Source of the DNA: CAZBWE01 sp964495465
GTDB lineage: Bacteria > Planctomycetota > Phycisphaerae > Sedimentisphaerales > Anaerobacaceae
Length of the DNA: 9,304 nucleotides
Direction of reading: 5' to 3'
NCBI GenBank assembly: GCA_964495465.1
Contig: CAZBWE010000085.1
Coordinates: 1-9,304 of the forward strand
This document shows positions 1 through 6,241 of the stretch, in pieces (the first letter of the stretch is position 1; each line of letters opens with the position of its first letter). Below the pieces are notes generated by a model, which did no database searches, was not told the origin of the DNA, and worked only from the letters and a program-made list of their open reading frames with translations. The translations under genes were made by a program, and so were the position numbers.

Positions 1-708
1 AGCGGCTATGTGGGCGCCGACTTTCCAAATTTCGATGGTTATGACTGGCAGCTTCTAAAAGAAGAAACTGAAAAGATTACAGCAATTGCAAGAAAACTTC
101 GGCTCTGGGTCGTTCTTGGCAGCACGCATCCACTCACTCCTCCGAACAAGCCGCACAATAGTTTATATTTGATAAATCCAAAAGGTAAAATAGTCGGCCG
201 ATACGACAAGAGATTTTGTCTCAAAGGTGAATTGAGACGCTATACACAGGGTAATAAGTTTGTGTGCTTTACGGTTAATGGCGTGAAATGTTCACTCCTG
301 ATATGCTTCGATGCACGGTTTCCCGAGCTTTATCGAGCGCTTTATAAAAAAGGCGTAAGATGCATATTGCAGTCGTTCTATAACGCACGGCAGAAAGGCC
401 CAAGCATTCATACTTATATTATGCGGCAGACGATGCAGTGCCGGGCGGCGACGAACCATTTCTGGGTGAGTATGTCGAACGCCTCCGGCTATTATTCACC
501 ATATCCATCGTGCTTTATCCAGCCGGATGGTAAGATTGTCCGGCAGCTAAAAGCAAATCGGCCTGGCATAATGGTCAACACCGTTGATTTGAAAAGAAAG
601 TTCTACGACCCGATGGCCGATTTCAGAAATCTGGCAATCACCGGAATCCTCAGCAATAGCCCCAAAATTATCAGGGACAAACGCTCAAAAATCAAAATCC
701 GGCTTTGA
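1..708 (+). CDS. Carbon-nitrogen hydrolase (nitrilase superfamily), 5'-truncated by the window edge
   Basis: The frame is open from base 1, so the true start lies upstream; the GTG at 10 is not a convincing start. Members of this family hydrolyse amides or nitriles with a Glu-Lys-Cys triad in the cytoplasm. Seen here: a catalytic Lys in YDKRFCL (codon at 208-210), the following Glu in KGEL, and the nucleophile Cys in LLICFDARFPEL (codon at 304-306), which matches the family C-x-D-x-R-F-P-E block. The opening SGY is what normally follows the first catalytic Glu (family pattern PE...GY), so that Glu should lie just upstream. The Cys block is followed by NAR and then RAATNHFWVSMSNASG, as in amidase-like members. 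The last residues (SKIKIRL) are coded by a TCAAAAATC repeat like the one inside argJ, so the tail may be repeat-derived. Substrate cannot be told; a CN-hydrolase call is secure, a specific enzyme name is not. Confidence 0.87.
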   Translation, partial: SGYVGADFPNFDGYDWQLLKEETEKITAIARKLRLWVVLGSTHPLTPPNKPHNSLYLINPKGKIVGRYDKRFCLKGELRRYTQGNKFVCFTVNGVKCSLLICFDARFPELYRALYKKGVRCILQSFYNARQKGPSIHTYIMRQTMQCRAATNHFWVSMSNASGYYSPYPSCFIQPDGKIVRQLKANRPGIMVNTVDLKRKFYDPMADFRNLAITGILSNSPKIIRDKRSKIKIRL

Positions 709-742
709 GAATAAAATGCTGGTTAATCCTGCTATTGAGACG

Positions 743-748
743 TATAAT
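743..748 (+). promoter_or_regulatory. Candidate -10 box for the HEPN-MNT pair
   Basis: A perfect TATAAT lies 48 nt before the HEPN start codon, which would give a leader of about 40 nt. No good -35 is seen at the matching distance (TGGTTA at 720-725 is poor). It is the only promoter-like element between the hydrolase stop and the HEPN gene, and no terminator was seen in that gap, so read-through from upstream is also possible. Confidence 0.35.
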
Positions 749-796
749 ATCTTAAAACGAAGGGAAAAGTAAAACCTGTTCAGAAAGGAATAAAAA

Positions 797-1186
797 ATGC
801 CGGATAGGTCGAGAGATTGGTTGGCCCAGGCCAAACGGGATTTAAACCACGCAGTAAATGCTTGCCGAGATGGGGATTTTGAGTGGTCGTGTTTTAGTGC
901 CCAGCAGGCGGCGGAAAAAGCAGTGAAGGCGGTTTTTCTTCACCTGCATGGCGAGGGCTGGGGGCACTCGGTCTATGGCTTATTAGGAGCACTCGGCGAT
1001 AAGATGGTTGTTCCGGAAGGGCTGTTAGATGTTGCAAAAGCTCTTGACAAGCATTATATCCCTACACGTTATCCGAACGGCTTTGATTCAGGTTCTCCAG
1101 GTGACTACTACACAAAAACCGATGCGCAACAGGCAATCGAAAATGCTCAACAAATCATCGAATTCTGTGAAGGTTGTATTTGCTGA
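797..1186 (+). CDS. HEPN-domain protein (PF05168-like), partner of the MNT gene
   Basis: 129-residue all-helical protein of the HEPN family. The pattern seen is typical: W8 and R14-D15-L16 in helix 1, the CFSAQQAAEKAVKA helix (32-45), H57 in the loop where the family has an H, and the HYIPTRYPNG segment (86-95) before the last helix. Start: ATG preceded by AAAGGAA (784-790) with a 6-nt gap. It overlaps the MNT gene by 20 nt, so the two are co-transcribed and probably coupled in translation. Known biology: HEPN-MNT pairs often act as toxin-antitoxin modules in which the HEPN protein is an RNase and the MNT protein silences it, as in HepT/MntA. The RNase motif Rx4-6H is not evident: the nearest candidate is R14...H18, with only three residues between. 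RNase activity is therefore doubtful, and a substrate-binding role beside the nucleotidyltransferase is an alternative. Confidence 0.85.
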   Translation: MPDRSRDWLAQAKRDLNHAVNACRDGDFEWSCFSAQQAAEKAVKAVFLHLHGEGWGHSVYGLLGALGDKMVVPEGLLDVAKALDKHYIPTRYPNGFDSGSPGDYYTKTDAQQAIENAQQIIEFCEGCIC

Positions 1187-1496
1187 TAAAGCGAACGTCC
1201 TGCGTCAGTTAAAGGATTACGCCAGAAGAATCAAACAGACGCATCCGGAAGTAGAGCGGGTGGGTTTTTTCGGCTCTTATGCTAATGACACATACGGCCC
1301 GGCCAGCGATGTTGACCTGCTGATAATCCTGCAGGAAAGCAATAAGCGTTTTTGGGACAGAATTCCTGATTTTCTCCTTGGGAATCTCTCAATCTGCTGC
1401 GACGTTTTCCCTTACACTAACAAGGAAATAGAAAAAATGCAATCGCAGAACATTCCCTGGATTCGACACGTTCTTAAAGAGGTGGTTTGGCTTTAA
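1167..1496 (+). CDS. Minimal nucleotidyltransferase (MNT), MntA-like
   Basis: 109-residue protein with the DNA polymerase beta-type nucleotidyltransferase core. Visible are G36-S37 in GFFGSYA, the two metal-binding Asp in SDVDLL (D48, D50), and a third acidic residue in CCDVFPYT (D79), so the catalytic set looks intact. The GTG at 1167 is chosen because it gives the family's usual length and starts just before the first helix. The same frame is open back to ATG codons at 1143, 1122 and 1029, but those would add residues read out of frame from the HEPN gene with no MNT similarity. No clear Shine-Dalgarno precedes the GTG, in keeping with coupling to the overlapping HEPN gene. Known relatives (MntA) transfer AMP to the HEPN toxin and so act as antitoxin; that role here is inferred from pairing only. 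The exact start is the weakest point. Confidence 0.83.
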   Translation: MKVVFADKANVLRQLKDYARRIKQTHPEVERVGFFGSYANDTYGPASDVDLLIILQESNKRFWDRIPDFLLGNLSICCDVFPYTNKEIEKMQSQNIPWIRHVLKEVVWL

Positions 1497-1531
1497 TAAG
1501 CAACTGATACGTGAAAACAAAATGGCTATCC

Positions 1532-2095
1532 CTACTTATTATAACGCTTGGTCTTATGGTCGATCCAGATTTCCCACATTTCCATGAAAGTGAAGCCTAG
1601 GATGCAAACCATAAACCCCACTATACCTGCGAATAGGATTGAATGGACTATAAAATTTGTGGAGAACACCGGATAATCAGATGTGTCAAAGGTAAGTTCA
1701 GCAAGATATTTTAGAAGGCTGAGGGTAAAAAAACAGCTTACGAGGGCGCAAAGGGTCATACTCAGCACTAACCACCAGCCACCATAAGGTTTTTCCCCGG
1801 GTCCAATTCTTCCTCTGAGGAGTTGCCATAATAACCATGTTATGATGCTGACATAACAAGAAAGCATAAAAGCCCAACCAAGAACCTTCTTCGGGGGAAA
1901 TAGTTTTGGCAAAGATGCTGACTTTACCGCTCTGATTTGCTCCAGTGAGACTGACGTGGGATTGTTGATAATCCTTAGTTTCTCACTAGGAAACTCCCAT
2001 CTTGTAAAACCGTAAATTAATAGACAATATAATATTAGGCCGATCAGAAATGGAATCGCACCTTCCGATAAATATGTCATCCAGGGCCTGTTCAT
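1532..2095 (-). CDS. Four-helix integral membrane protein of unknown function
   Basis: 187 residues; no family recognised. Four hydrophobic segments are visible at about residues 12-31, 71-93, 106-129 and 147-170. A 40-residue polar stretch (32-70) lies between the first two, and the tail is short and basic (HKTKRYNK). There is no obvious catalytic motif, lipobox or cleavable signal peptide. It is the only complete gene on the minus strand, converges on the MNT gene (36 nt between stops) and diverges from argJ. The ATG at 2095 lacks a good Shine-Dalgarno; a second in-frame ATG (2078-2080) is preceded by ACAGG at a suitable distance, so the protein may be five residues shorter. Base composition looks AT-richer than the neighbouring argJ and hppA, which suits accessory DNA. 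That it is a real gene is supported by length, regular helix spacing and absence of a competing frame; function is unknown. Confidence 0.68.
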   Translation of the reverse strand: MNRPWMTYLSEGAIPFLIGLILYCLLIYGFTRWEFPSEKLRIINNPTSVSLEQIRAVKSASLPKLFPPKKVLGWAFMLSCYVSIITWLLWQLLRGRIGPGEKPYGGWWLVLSMTLCALVSCFFTLSLLKYLAELTFDTSDYPVFSTNFIVHSILFAGIVGFMVCILGFTFMEMWEIWIDHKTKRYNK

Positions 2096-2208
2096 AATCG
2101 CTTATTATTTCTACGGAATAAATGGATAAATAGGATCAGCTATTTGTTTTTAGTAATCATTTCATTGGCAATCCGGCTATTCAAAAGGAATAATTGCATA
2201 TAAACAAT

Positions 2209-2234
2209 ATTATACCGGTCAGTGGAAGTGTAAA
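2209..2234 (-). promoter_or_regulatory. Candidate promoter for the membrane-protein gene
   Basis: On the minus strand there is a perfect TATAAT (2209-2214) and a TTTACA (2229-2234) as a possible -35. The 14-nt spacer is shorter than the usual 16-18, so the -35 may be elsewhere. It would give a leader of about 100 nt. Confidence 0.28.
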
Positions 2235-2261
2235 GTCTTTTTTCTTTCAATAATAGACTTT
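2232..2261. repeat. AT-rich inverted repeat between divergent genes
   Basis: AAAGTCT (2232-2238) and AGACTTT (2255-2261) form a perfect 7-bp inverted repeat around a 16-nt T-rich spacer, followed by more T. It could be an operator or a weak terminator blocking plus-strand read-through into argJ. The low-GC stem and long loop argue against an efficient terminator. It overlaps the candidate minus-strand -35. Confidence 0.3.
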
Positions 2262-2272
2262 TTTTGAACTTA

Positions 2273-2281
2273 TGTTAGAAT
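2273..2281 (+). promoter_or_regulatory. Candidate extended -10 promoter for argJ
   Basis: TGTTAGAAT matches an extended -10 (TG-n-TAGAAT, five of six to TATAAT). No convincing -35 is visible 17 nt upstream. Transcription would begin near 2288 and place the hairpin at 2299-2318 in the argJ leader. Confidence 0.33.
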
Positions 2282-2298
2282 TTCAGAAGTCAATAGGG

Positions 2299-2318
2299 AT
2301 TCCTGCTTGCGCGGGAAT
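2299..2318. repeat. Dispersed hairpin repeat (ATTCC...GGAAT type) in the argJ leader
   Basis: ATTCCTGC, loop TTGC, then GCGGGAAT: an 8-bp stem including one G-T wobble. It is followed by GACA, a form common among dispersed palindromes in bacterial genomes (the Neisseria dRS3 element, ATTCCC-N8-GGGAAT, is the same kind of design). It ends 20 nt before the argJ start codon and close to its Shine-Dalgarno. Copy number cannot be judged from this window. Confidence 0.6.
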
Positions 2319-2338
2319 GACAAATAGGAAATTAAATC

Positions 2339-3661
2339 GTGAAAAATAATACAATTACATTACCGAAAGGTTTTTTGGCGGCGGGGATACGTTGCGGTAT
2401 TAAAAAATCCGGCAAGCCGGATTTGGGGATGATTGTCTGTCCAACAGGTGCAAAGGCAGCGGCGGTCTTTACAACAAATAAAATAGTTTCCGCAGCAATC
2501 CAAATCTGCAAAAAGCATATAAAAAGCCCAAATATTTCAGCAGTTATAGTTAACTCCGGCAACGCCAATACCTGCACAGGCAAACAGGGTATTAAAAACG
2601 CAATAAAGATGTGCTCCGCAACAACTGATTCACTGAACAAGATACGAGATACGAGATTGCTTCGCTTCGCTCGCAATGACGGAAGGAACGCAATACACAA
2701 TACGCAATACGCAGCACGAAATGTTCTTGTCGCCTCGACAGGTATTATCGGTGAGCAGTTACCAATTGCGAAAGTAACTGCGGGTATTTCAAAGGCAGCA
2801 GTGAAGCTATCGGCAACAGCAACAGCAGGCCTAAATTTTGCCAGGGCGATAATGACTACTGATACCAAGCCCAAGCAGGCAATTAAAAGATTTAAGATTG
2901 CCGATTGCCGATTGCCGATTTCAAAAATCAAAAGTCGAAAATCAAAAATCAAAAATCCTATTGTTACAATAACCGGTGTGGCTAAAGGGGCCGGTATGAT
3001 TGCTCCGAATATGGCAACGATGCTGTGCTTTATTACAACCGACGTTGCAATAACAAAACCATTATTGTCGAAAGCATTGAAAGCAGCCATCGGCGACTCA
3101 TTAAACAAGCTGACGGTTGATGGTCATCAGAGCACCAACGATACCGCGATAATTCTTGCATCCGGTTTAGCAGGGAATCGGCCGATAGTAAGCCAGTGCC
3201 CACGATATAGAAAATTCGCAAAAGCTCTGGCTGAATTGTGCGACAACTTAGCCAAACAGATGGCGCTTGATGCTGAAGGCGCAACTCGGATGTTCAAGGT
3301 TGTAGTCAATGGCGCAGCTACGAAGGCCGATGCTGCAAAGGCGGCTCGTGCGATAGCTGATTATGATTTAGTGAAATGTGCTATTCACGGCGGCGACCCC
3401 AACTGGGGCAGAATAATCTGCGCCGTCGGTTCAACAGGAGTGAAATTGAATCCGAATAAGCTATCCTGCAAACTTGGCGATGTAACCGTTTTCAAAAATG
3501 GTGCACCGGCAAAATTTGACGCAAAAAAGGCAGGTAAGGTTATATCTGAAACGGAGCATACAATAACAGTTGATTTGGGTGCGGGCAAACAGAGTGATTT
3601 CTGCTATGGCTGTGATTTAAGCACCGAATATGTAAAAATCAACGCTCATTACCACACATAA
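2339..3661 (+). CDS. argJ: Glutamate N-acetyltransferase / ornithine acetyltransferase with two repeat-derived inserts
   Basis: ArgJ moves the acetyl group from N-acetylornithine to glutamate in cyclic arginine synthesis (EC 2.3.1.35); some members also use acetyl-CoA (EC 2.3.1.1). It is a cytoplasmic enzyme that cuts itself into alpha and beta chains. Seen: VNSGNANTCTG (71-81), STGIIGEQLP (133-142), the self-cleavage block KGAGMIAPNMATML with nucleophile T227 (codon 3017-3019), DAEGATR (311-317), HGGDPNWGR (350-358), and the typical C-terminus from YGCDLS to 440. Start: GTG with AGGAA (2326-2330) 8 nt upstream. At 440 residues it is longer than the usual 390-410. The excess is explained by two low-complexity inserts, residues about 101-128 and 186-206, both in the alpha chain and both coded by short tandem repeats without breaking the frame. 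All catalytic blocks are intact, so the gene is probably functional. Whether it is mono- or bifunctional cannot be told. Confidence 0.95.
   Translation: MKNNTITLPKGFLAAGIRCGIKKSGKPDLGMIVCPTGAKAAAVFTTNKIVSAAIQICKKHIKSPNISAVIVNSGNANTCTGKQGIKNAIKMCSATTDSLNKIRDTRLLRFARNDGRNAIHNTQYAARNVLVASTGIIGEQLPIAKVTAGISKAAVKLSATATAGLNFARAIMTTDTKPKQAIKRFKIADCRLPISKIKSRKSKIKNPIVTITGVAKGAGMIAPNMATMLCFITTDVAITKPLLSKALKAAIGDSLNKLTVDGHQSTNDTAIILASGLAGNRPIVSQCPRYRKFAKALAELCDNLAKQMALDAEGATRMFKVVVNGAATKADAAKAARAIADYDLVKCAIHGGDPNWGRIICAVGSTGVKLNPNKLSCKLGDVTVFKNGAPAKFDAKKAGKVISETEHTITVDLGAGKQSDFCYGCDLSTEYVKINAHYHT
2641..2716. repeat. Heptanucleotide repeats and a dispersed palindrome inside argJ (insert 1)
   Basis: Three parts in a row. 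First, GATACGA twice (2641-2654). Second, an ATTGC...GCAAT palindrome (2656-2677) with TTCGCTTCGC inside, followed by GAC; translated on the opposite strand this gives SLRAKRSN, a stretch familiar from dispersed repeats of many bacteria. Third, a period-7 array CGCAATA, CACAATA, CGCAATA, CGCAGCA (2689-2716). The stretch codes ArgJ residues about 101-126, between two conserved family blocks, where other ArgJ proteins have only a short loop. Confidence 0.8.
2896..2957. repeat. Two abutting heptanucleotide arrays inside argJ (insert 2)
   Basis: GATTGCC three times (2896-2916) plus GATT, directly followed by five units of TCAAAAA (2921-2955; third base of unit three is G, last base of unit two is G). 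This codes a basic stretch, residues about 186-206, just before the conserved IVTITGVAKGAGM block. A near copy of the second array lies at 685-700 at the end of the upstream hydrolase gene. Confidence 0.85.
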
Positions 3662-3738
3662 TAGAAAAATACAGCGTTAAAATCCTCATTTATGAATCTT
3701 GGCAGTCGTTTTTTATTTTGTCTGCCGCAATAAAATAC

Positions 3739-3766
3739 TTGAAAAACGGCTCTTTTTCGTTAAACT
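3739..3766 (+). promoter_or_regulatory. Weak candidate promoter for hppA
   Basis: TTGAAA (3739-3744) and TAAACT (3761-3766) with a 16-nt spacer lie in the 168-nt gap before hppA. The -10 matches only four of six consensus bases. No strong terminator for argJ was found in this gap, so co-transcription with argJ is possible. Confidence 0.22.
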
Positions 3767-3829
3767 CCGTTGAATTTTACGTGCGTTATGCGAAAAGAAA
3801 TAGCAGCAAGTTAGAAAGGAGCGTCGAAA

Positions 3830-6151
3830 GTGGATTTATCTGAGAGTTTCGTTGCATCAACGGGCATTCCGCCAGTCTGGTGGACAGCACCGGCAGCGGC
3901 CGTTCTCGCACTGATTTTCGCGATATACTTCTATAAGAAAGTTATGGCTGCCCCCGAAGGAACTGAGAAAATGATAGATATTGCCCGCTATGTCCGGGAG
4001 GGTGCCTATGCATATCTTTTCAGGCAATACAGCGTCGTAGCACTGGTGTTTTTAATATTGGCGATTATCCTGGGCACTTGCGCTTATCTGGGCGTGCAGA
4101 ATCCATTTGTTCCAGTGGCATTTTTAACAGGGGGGTTTTTCAGCGGTCTTTGCGGCTTTTTAGGTATGAAGACTGCAACAAATGCCTCTTCCCGGACTGC
4201 TCAGGGCGCCCGTGAGAGCTTGAATCGCGGCCTGCAGGTTGCCTTTCGTTCAGGTGCGGTGATGGGCCTTGTAGTGGTTGGCTTCGGTCTTTTGGATATC
4301 TCGCTGTGGTATCTGATACTGGACAAGCTCGTTTACACTGCCGAGCATATGGAAAAAGGCCTCAAATTCCTCGGATTACAACTGGTTCCTGCTGCAATGG
4401 ACCCCCAGCATAAGCTCGTGGAAATAACAACTACAATGATTACCTTCGGAATGGGTGCCTCTACGCAGGCGTTATTTGCTCGCGTTGGCGGTGGCATTTT
4501 CACCAAAGCAGCAGACGTTGGAGCAGACCTGGTTGGTAAAGTCGAGGCCGGTATTCCGGAAGACGACCCCAGAAACCCTGCTACAATCGCTGATAATGTC
4601 GGCGACAACGTCGGTGATGTAGCCGGTATGGGAGCAGACTTATATGAGAGCTATTGCGGCTCGATTCTTGCAACAGCAGCTCTTGGGGCGGCGCTATCGG
4701 TGAATGTCCTCGCCGGCAAAGGTATGGACCCACTCAAAGCGGTTCTTGCCCCGATGGTTGTTGCTGGGCTGGGTATTATTTTGTCGATTATGGGTATATT
4801 TATGGTTCGCTGCAAAGAGGATGCAAGCCAGAAGAACTTACTTCGGGCGCTTCTATTCGGAACTTTAGGCAGCTCGGTGCTGATTCTCGCGGCATTGGCC
4901 GGCATGGTCCTATTTGGATGGATTAGCTGGGGCATTTTCGGGGCAGTTGTCTCCGGCCTTGTTGCTGGCGTGTTGATAGGCCAGTTTACGGAATACTATA
5001 CCTCCGACAGCTACAGCCCGACTCGAAAAATTGCTGAACAGACGAAGATGGGCCCGGCGACTACTATCATCGAGGGCCTTGCAAACGGTATGTATTCAGC
5101 GGGCCTTCCGGTTTTGACAATAGTCATCGGTATCCTTTGTGCTTTTGGTTTTGCCGGTGGTTTTTCAAATTTATCAATGGGACTTTACGGCATCGGCTTT
5201 GCTGCGGTCGGAATGCTTTCTACATTAGGTATTACACTTGCGACGGATGCCTACGGCCCGATAGCAGATAACGCCGGCGGCAATGCTGAGATGAGCGGAT
5301 TAGGCCCGGAAGTCAGAAACAGAACTGATGCCCTGGATGCGCTCGGCAATACTACAGCAGCAACGGGAAAGGGCTTTGCAATCGGCTCGGCTGCTCTGAC
5401 AGCTATGGCATTGTTAGCGGCATACATCGAAGAGATTCGGATATGGATAGCACGGCTTGCAAACGATGCCGGCGGCACTTTTCAAGCCGGCAGCATAAAG
5501 TTTACCCCCGAAAGCGCCAAGCTCGCAGAGGTTACTGATTTTGTTGCAGCTTATAATCTGACGATAATGAATCCGAAGCTGATTTGCGGTCTGTTCATCG
5601 GTGCAGTGATGGCCTTTGTTTTCTGCGCTATGACAATGAAGGCCGTCGGCAGGGCTGCCGGGGCTATGGTCAATGAGGTTCGCCGGCAGTTCAAAGAGAT
5701 AGCCGGCATTATGGAAGGAACAGGCACGCCTGATTATGCCCGCTGTGTTTCTATTTCGACCCGTGGAGCGCAAAAGGAGATGATTTTGCCGTCGCTTCTG
5801 GCGATTATCATACCAGTTCTTACAGGCCTGCTTTTGGGTGTAGCAGGTGTGATGGGGCTTCTGGCAGGCGGACTTACCTGCGGTTTTGTTCTTGCAATTA
5901 CACTTAATAACGCCGGCGGCTCCTGGGACAACGCCAAGAAATACATCGAAAAGGGTGCACTCGGCGGCAAGGGCTCCGATGCCCATAAGGCAAGCGTCGT
6001 TTGCGATACCGTTGGCGACCCGTTCAAAGATACATCCGGCCCGAGTTTGAATATCCTGATTAAGCTGATGACAATGGTCAGCGTGGTTTTCTCTGGTGTT
6101 GTGGTGAAATTTGCTCCTGTTATTGGCGGCTGGTTCGGTATGGGCCAATAA
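3830..6151 (+). CDS. hppA: Membrane-bound ion-pumping pyrophosphatase, K+-dependent, Na+-type signature
   Basis: 773 residues, within the usual range; about 16 hydrophobic segments. The enzyme couples PPi hydrolysis to cation export across the inner membrane. Seen: substrate-binding DVGADLVGKVE (229-239), EDDPRNPATIADNVGDNVGDVAGMGADL (244-271), DAYGPIADNAGGNAEM (473-488), and the C-terminal KASVVCDTVGDPFKDTSGPSLN block (720-741) with the metal-binding Asp residues. Subtype: in GNTTAATGKG the residue at 510 is Ala; from established work, Ala here marks K+-dependent forms and Lys marks K+-independent ones. The helix-6 segment is DLYESYCGSI with E273 straight after DLY, as in Na+-pumping enzymes such as that of Thermotoga maritima; H+-only forms carry the Glu several residues later (FGSYAES). 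So Na+ or mixed Na+/H+ transport is inferred. Start: GTG with AAAGGAG (3815-3821) 8 nt upstream. An intrinsic terminator follows 40 nt after the stop. Confidence 0.97.
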   Translation: MDLSESFVASTGIPPVWWTAPAAAVLALIFAIYFYKKVMAAPEGTEKMIDIARYVREGAYAYLFRQYSVVALVFLILAIILGTCAYLGVQNPFVPVAFLTGGFFSGLCGFLGMKTATNASSRTAQGARESLNRGLQVAFRSGAVMGLVVVGFGLLDISLWYLILDKLVYTAEHMEKGLKFLGLQLVPAAMDPQHKLVEITTTMITFGMGASTQALFARVGGGIFTKAADVGADLVGKVEAGIPEDDPRNPATIADNVGDNVGDVAGMGADLYESYCGSILATAALGAALSVNVLAGKGMDPLKAVLAPMVVAGLGIILSIMGIFMVRCKEDASQKNLLRALLFGTLGSSVLILAALAGMVLFGWISWGIFGAVVSGLVAGVLIGQFTEYYTSDSYSPTRKIAEQTKMGPATTIIEGLANGMYSAGLPVLTIVIGILCAFGFAGGFSNLSMGLYGIGFAAVGMLSTLGITLATDAYGPIADNAGGNAEMSGLGPEVRNRTDALDALGNTTAATGKGFAIGSAALTAMALLAAYIEEIRIWIARLANDAGGTFQAGSIKFTPESAKLAEVTDFVAAYNLTIMNPKLICGLFIGAVMAFVFCAMTMKAVGRAAGAMVNEVRRQFKEIAGIMEGTGTPDYARCVSISTRGAQKEMILPSLLAIIIPVLTGLLLGVAGVMGLLAGGLTCGFVLAITLNNAGGSWDNAKKYIEKGALGGKGSDAHKASVVCDTVGDPFKDTSGPSLNILIKLMTMVSVVFSGVVVKFAPVIGGWFGMGQ

Positions 6152-6190
6152 ACCACAGTTGACGCAGCCGGATAAAATCGTTAATCTATC

Positions 6191-6219
6191 GGGGTGGCCA
6201 ATTCGGCCACCTCTTTTTT
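6191..6219 (+). terminator. Intrinsic terminator after hppA
   Basis: GGTGGCC (6193-6199), loop AATTC, GGCCACC (6205-6211), extended by two further pairs (one G-T), followed by six T (6214-6219). It begins 40 nt after the hppA stop and lies only 22 nt before the rsfS start, so rsfS needs either read-through or its own promoter. Confidence 0.88.
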
Positions 6220-6228
6220 ATTGAATCC

Positions 6229-6233
6229 GAGGA
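6229..6233 (+). promoter_or_regulatory. Shine-Dalgarno that sets the rsfS start
   Basis: GAGGA lies 8 nt before the TTG at 6242. This decides against the longer frame beginning with GTG at 6194, which falls inside the terminator stem and could not serve as a sensible initiation site. Confidence 0.75.
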
Positions 6234-6241
6234 CAGAAAAT

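Noticed and set aside
716..772. Small reading frame of 18 codons between the hydrolase and HEPN genes
   Set aside because: No Shine-Dalgarno and no recognisable peptide; it overlaps the candidate promoter.
1029..1166. Long N-terminus of the nucleotidyltransferase
   Set aside because: The added 46 residues are the HEPN gene read in another frame and show no MNT similarity; the GTG at 1167 gives the usual length.
2332..3108. Long minus-strand frame opposite argJ
   Set aside because: Shadow of argJ; its length is helped by stop-poor repeats, and it shows no protein family signal.
3700..3728. GGCAG...CTGCC inverted repeat as an argJ terminator
   Set aside because: Only five pairs with a long loop and no T-tract after the stem.
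5414..6156. Minus-strand frames opposite the end of hppA
   Set aside because: They mirror the strongly conserved hppA coding sequence and have no own start signals or family match.
6194..6241. N-terminal extension of rsfS from GTG 6194
   Set aside because: This GTG is within the terminator stem, has no Shine-Dalgarno, and adds residues not found in RsfS; the TTG at 6242 has GAGGA at 8 nt.
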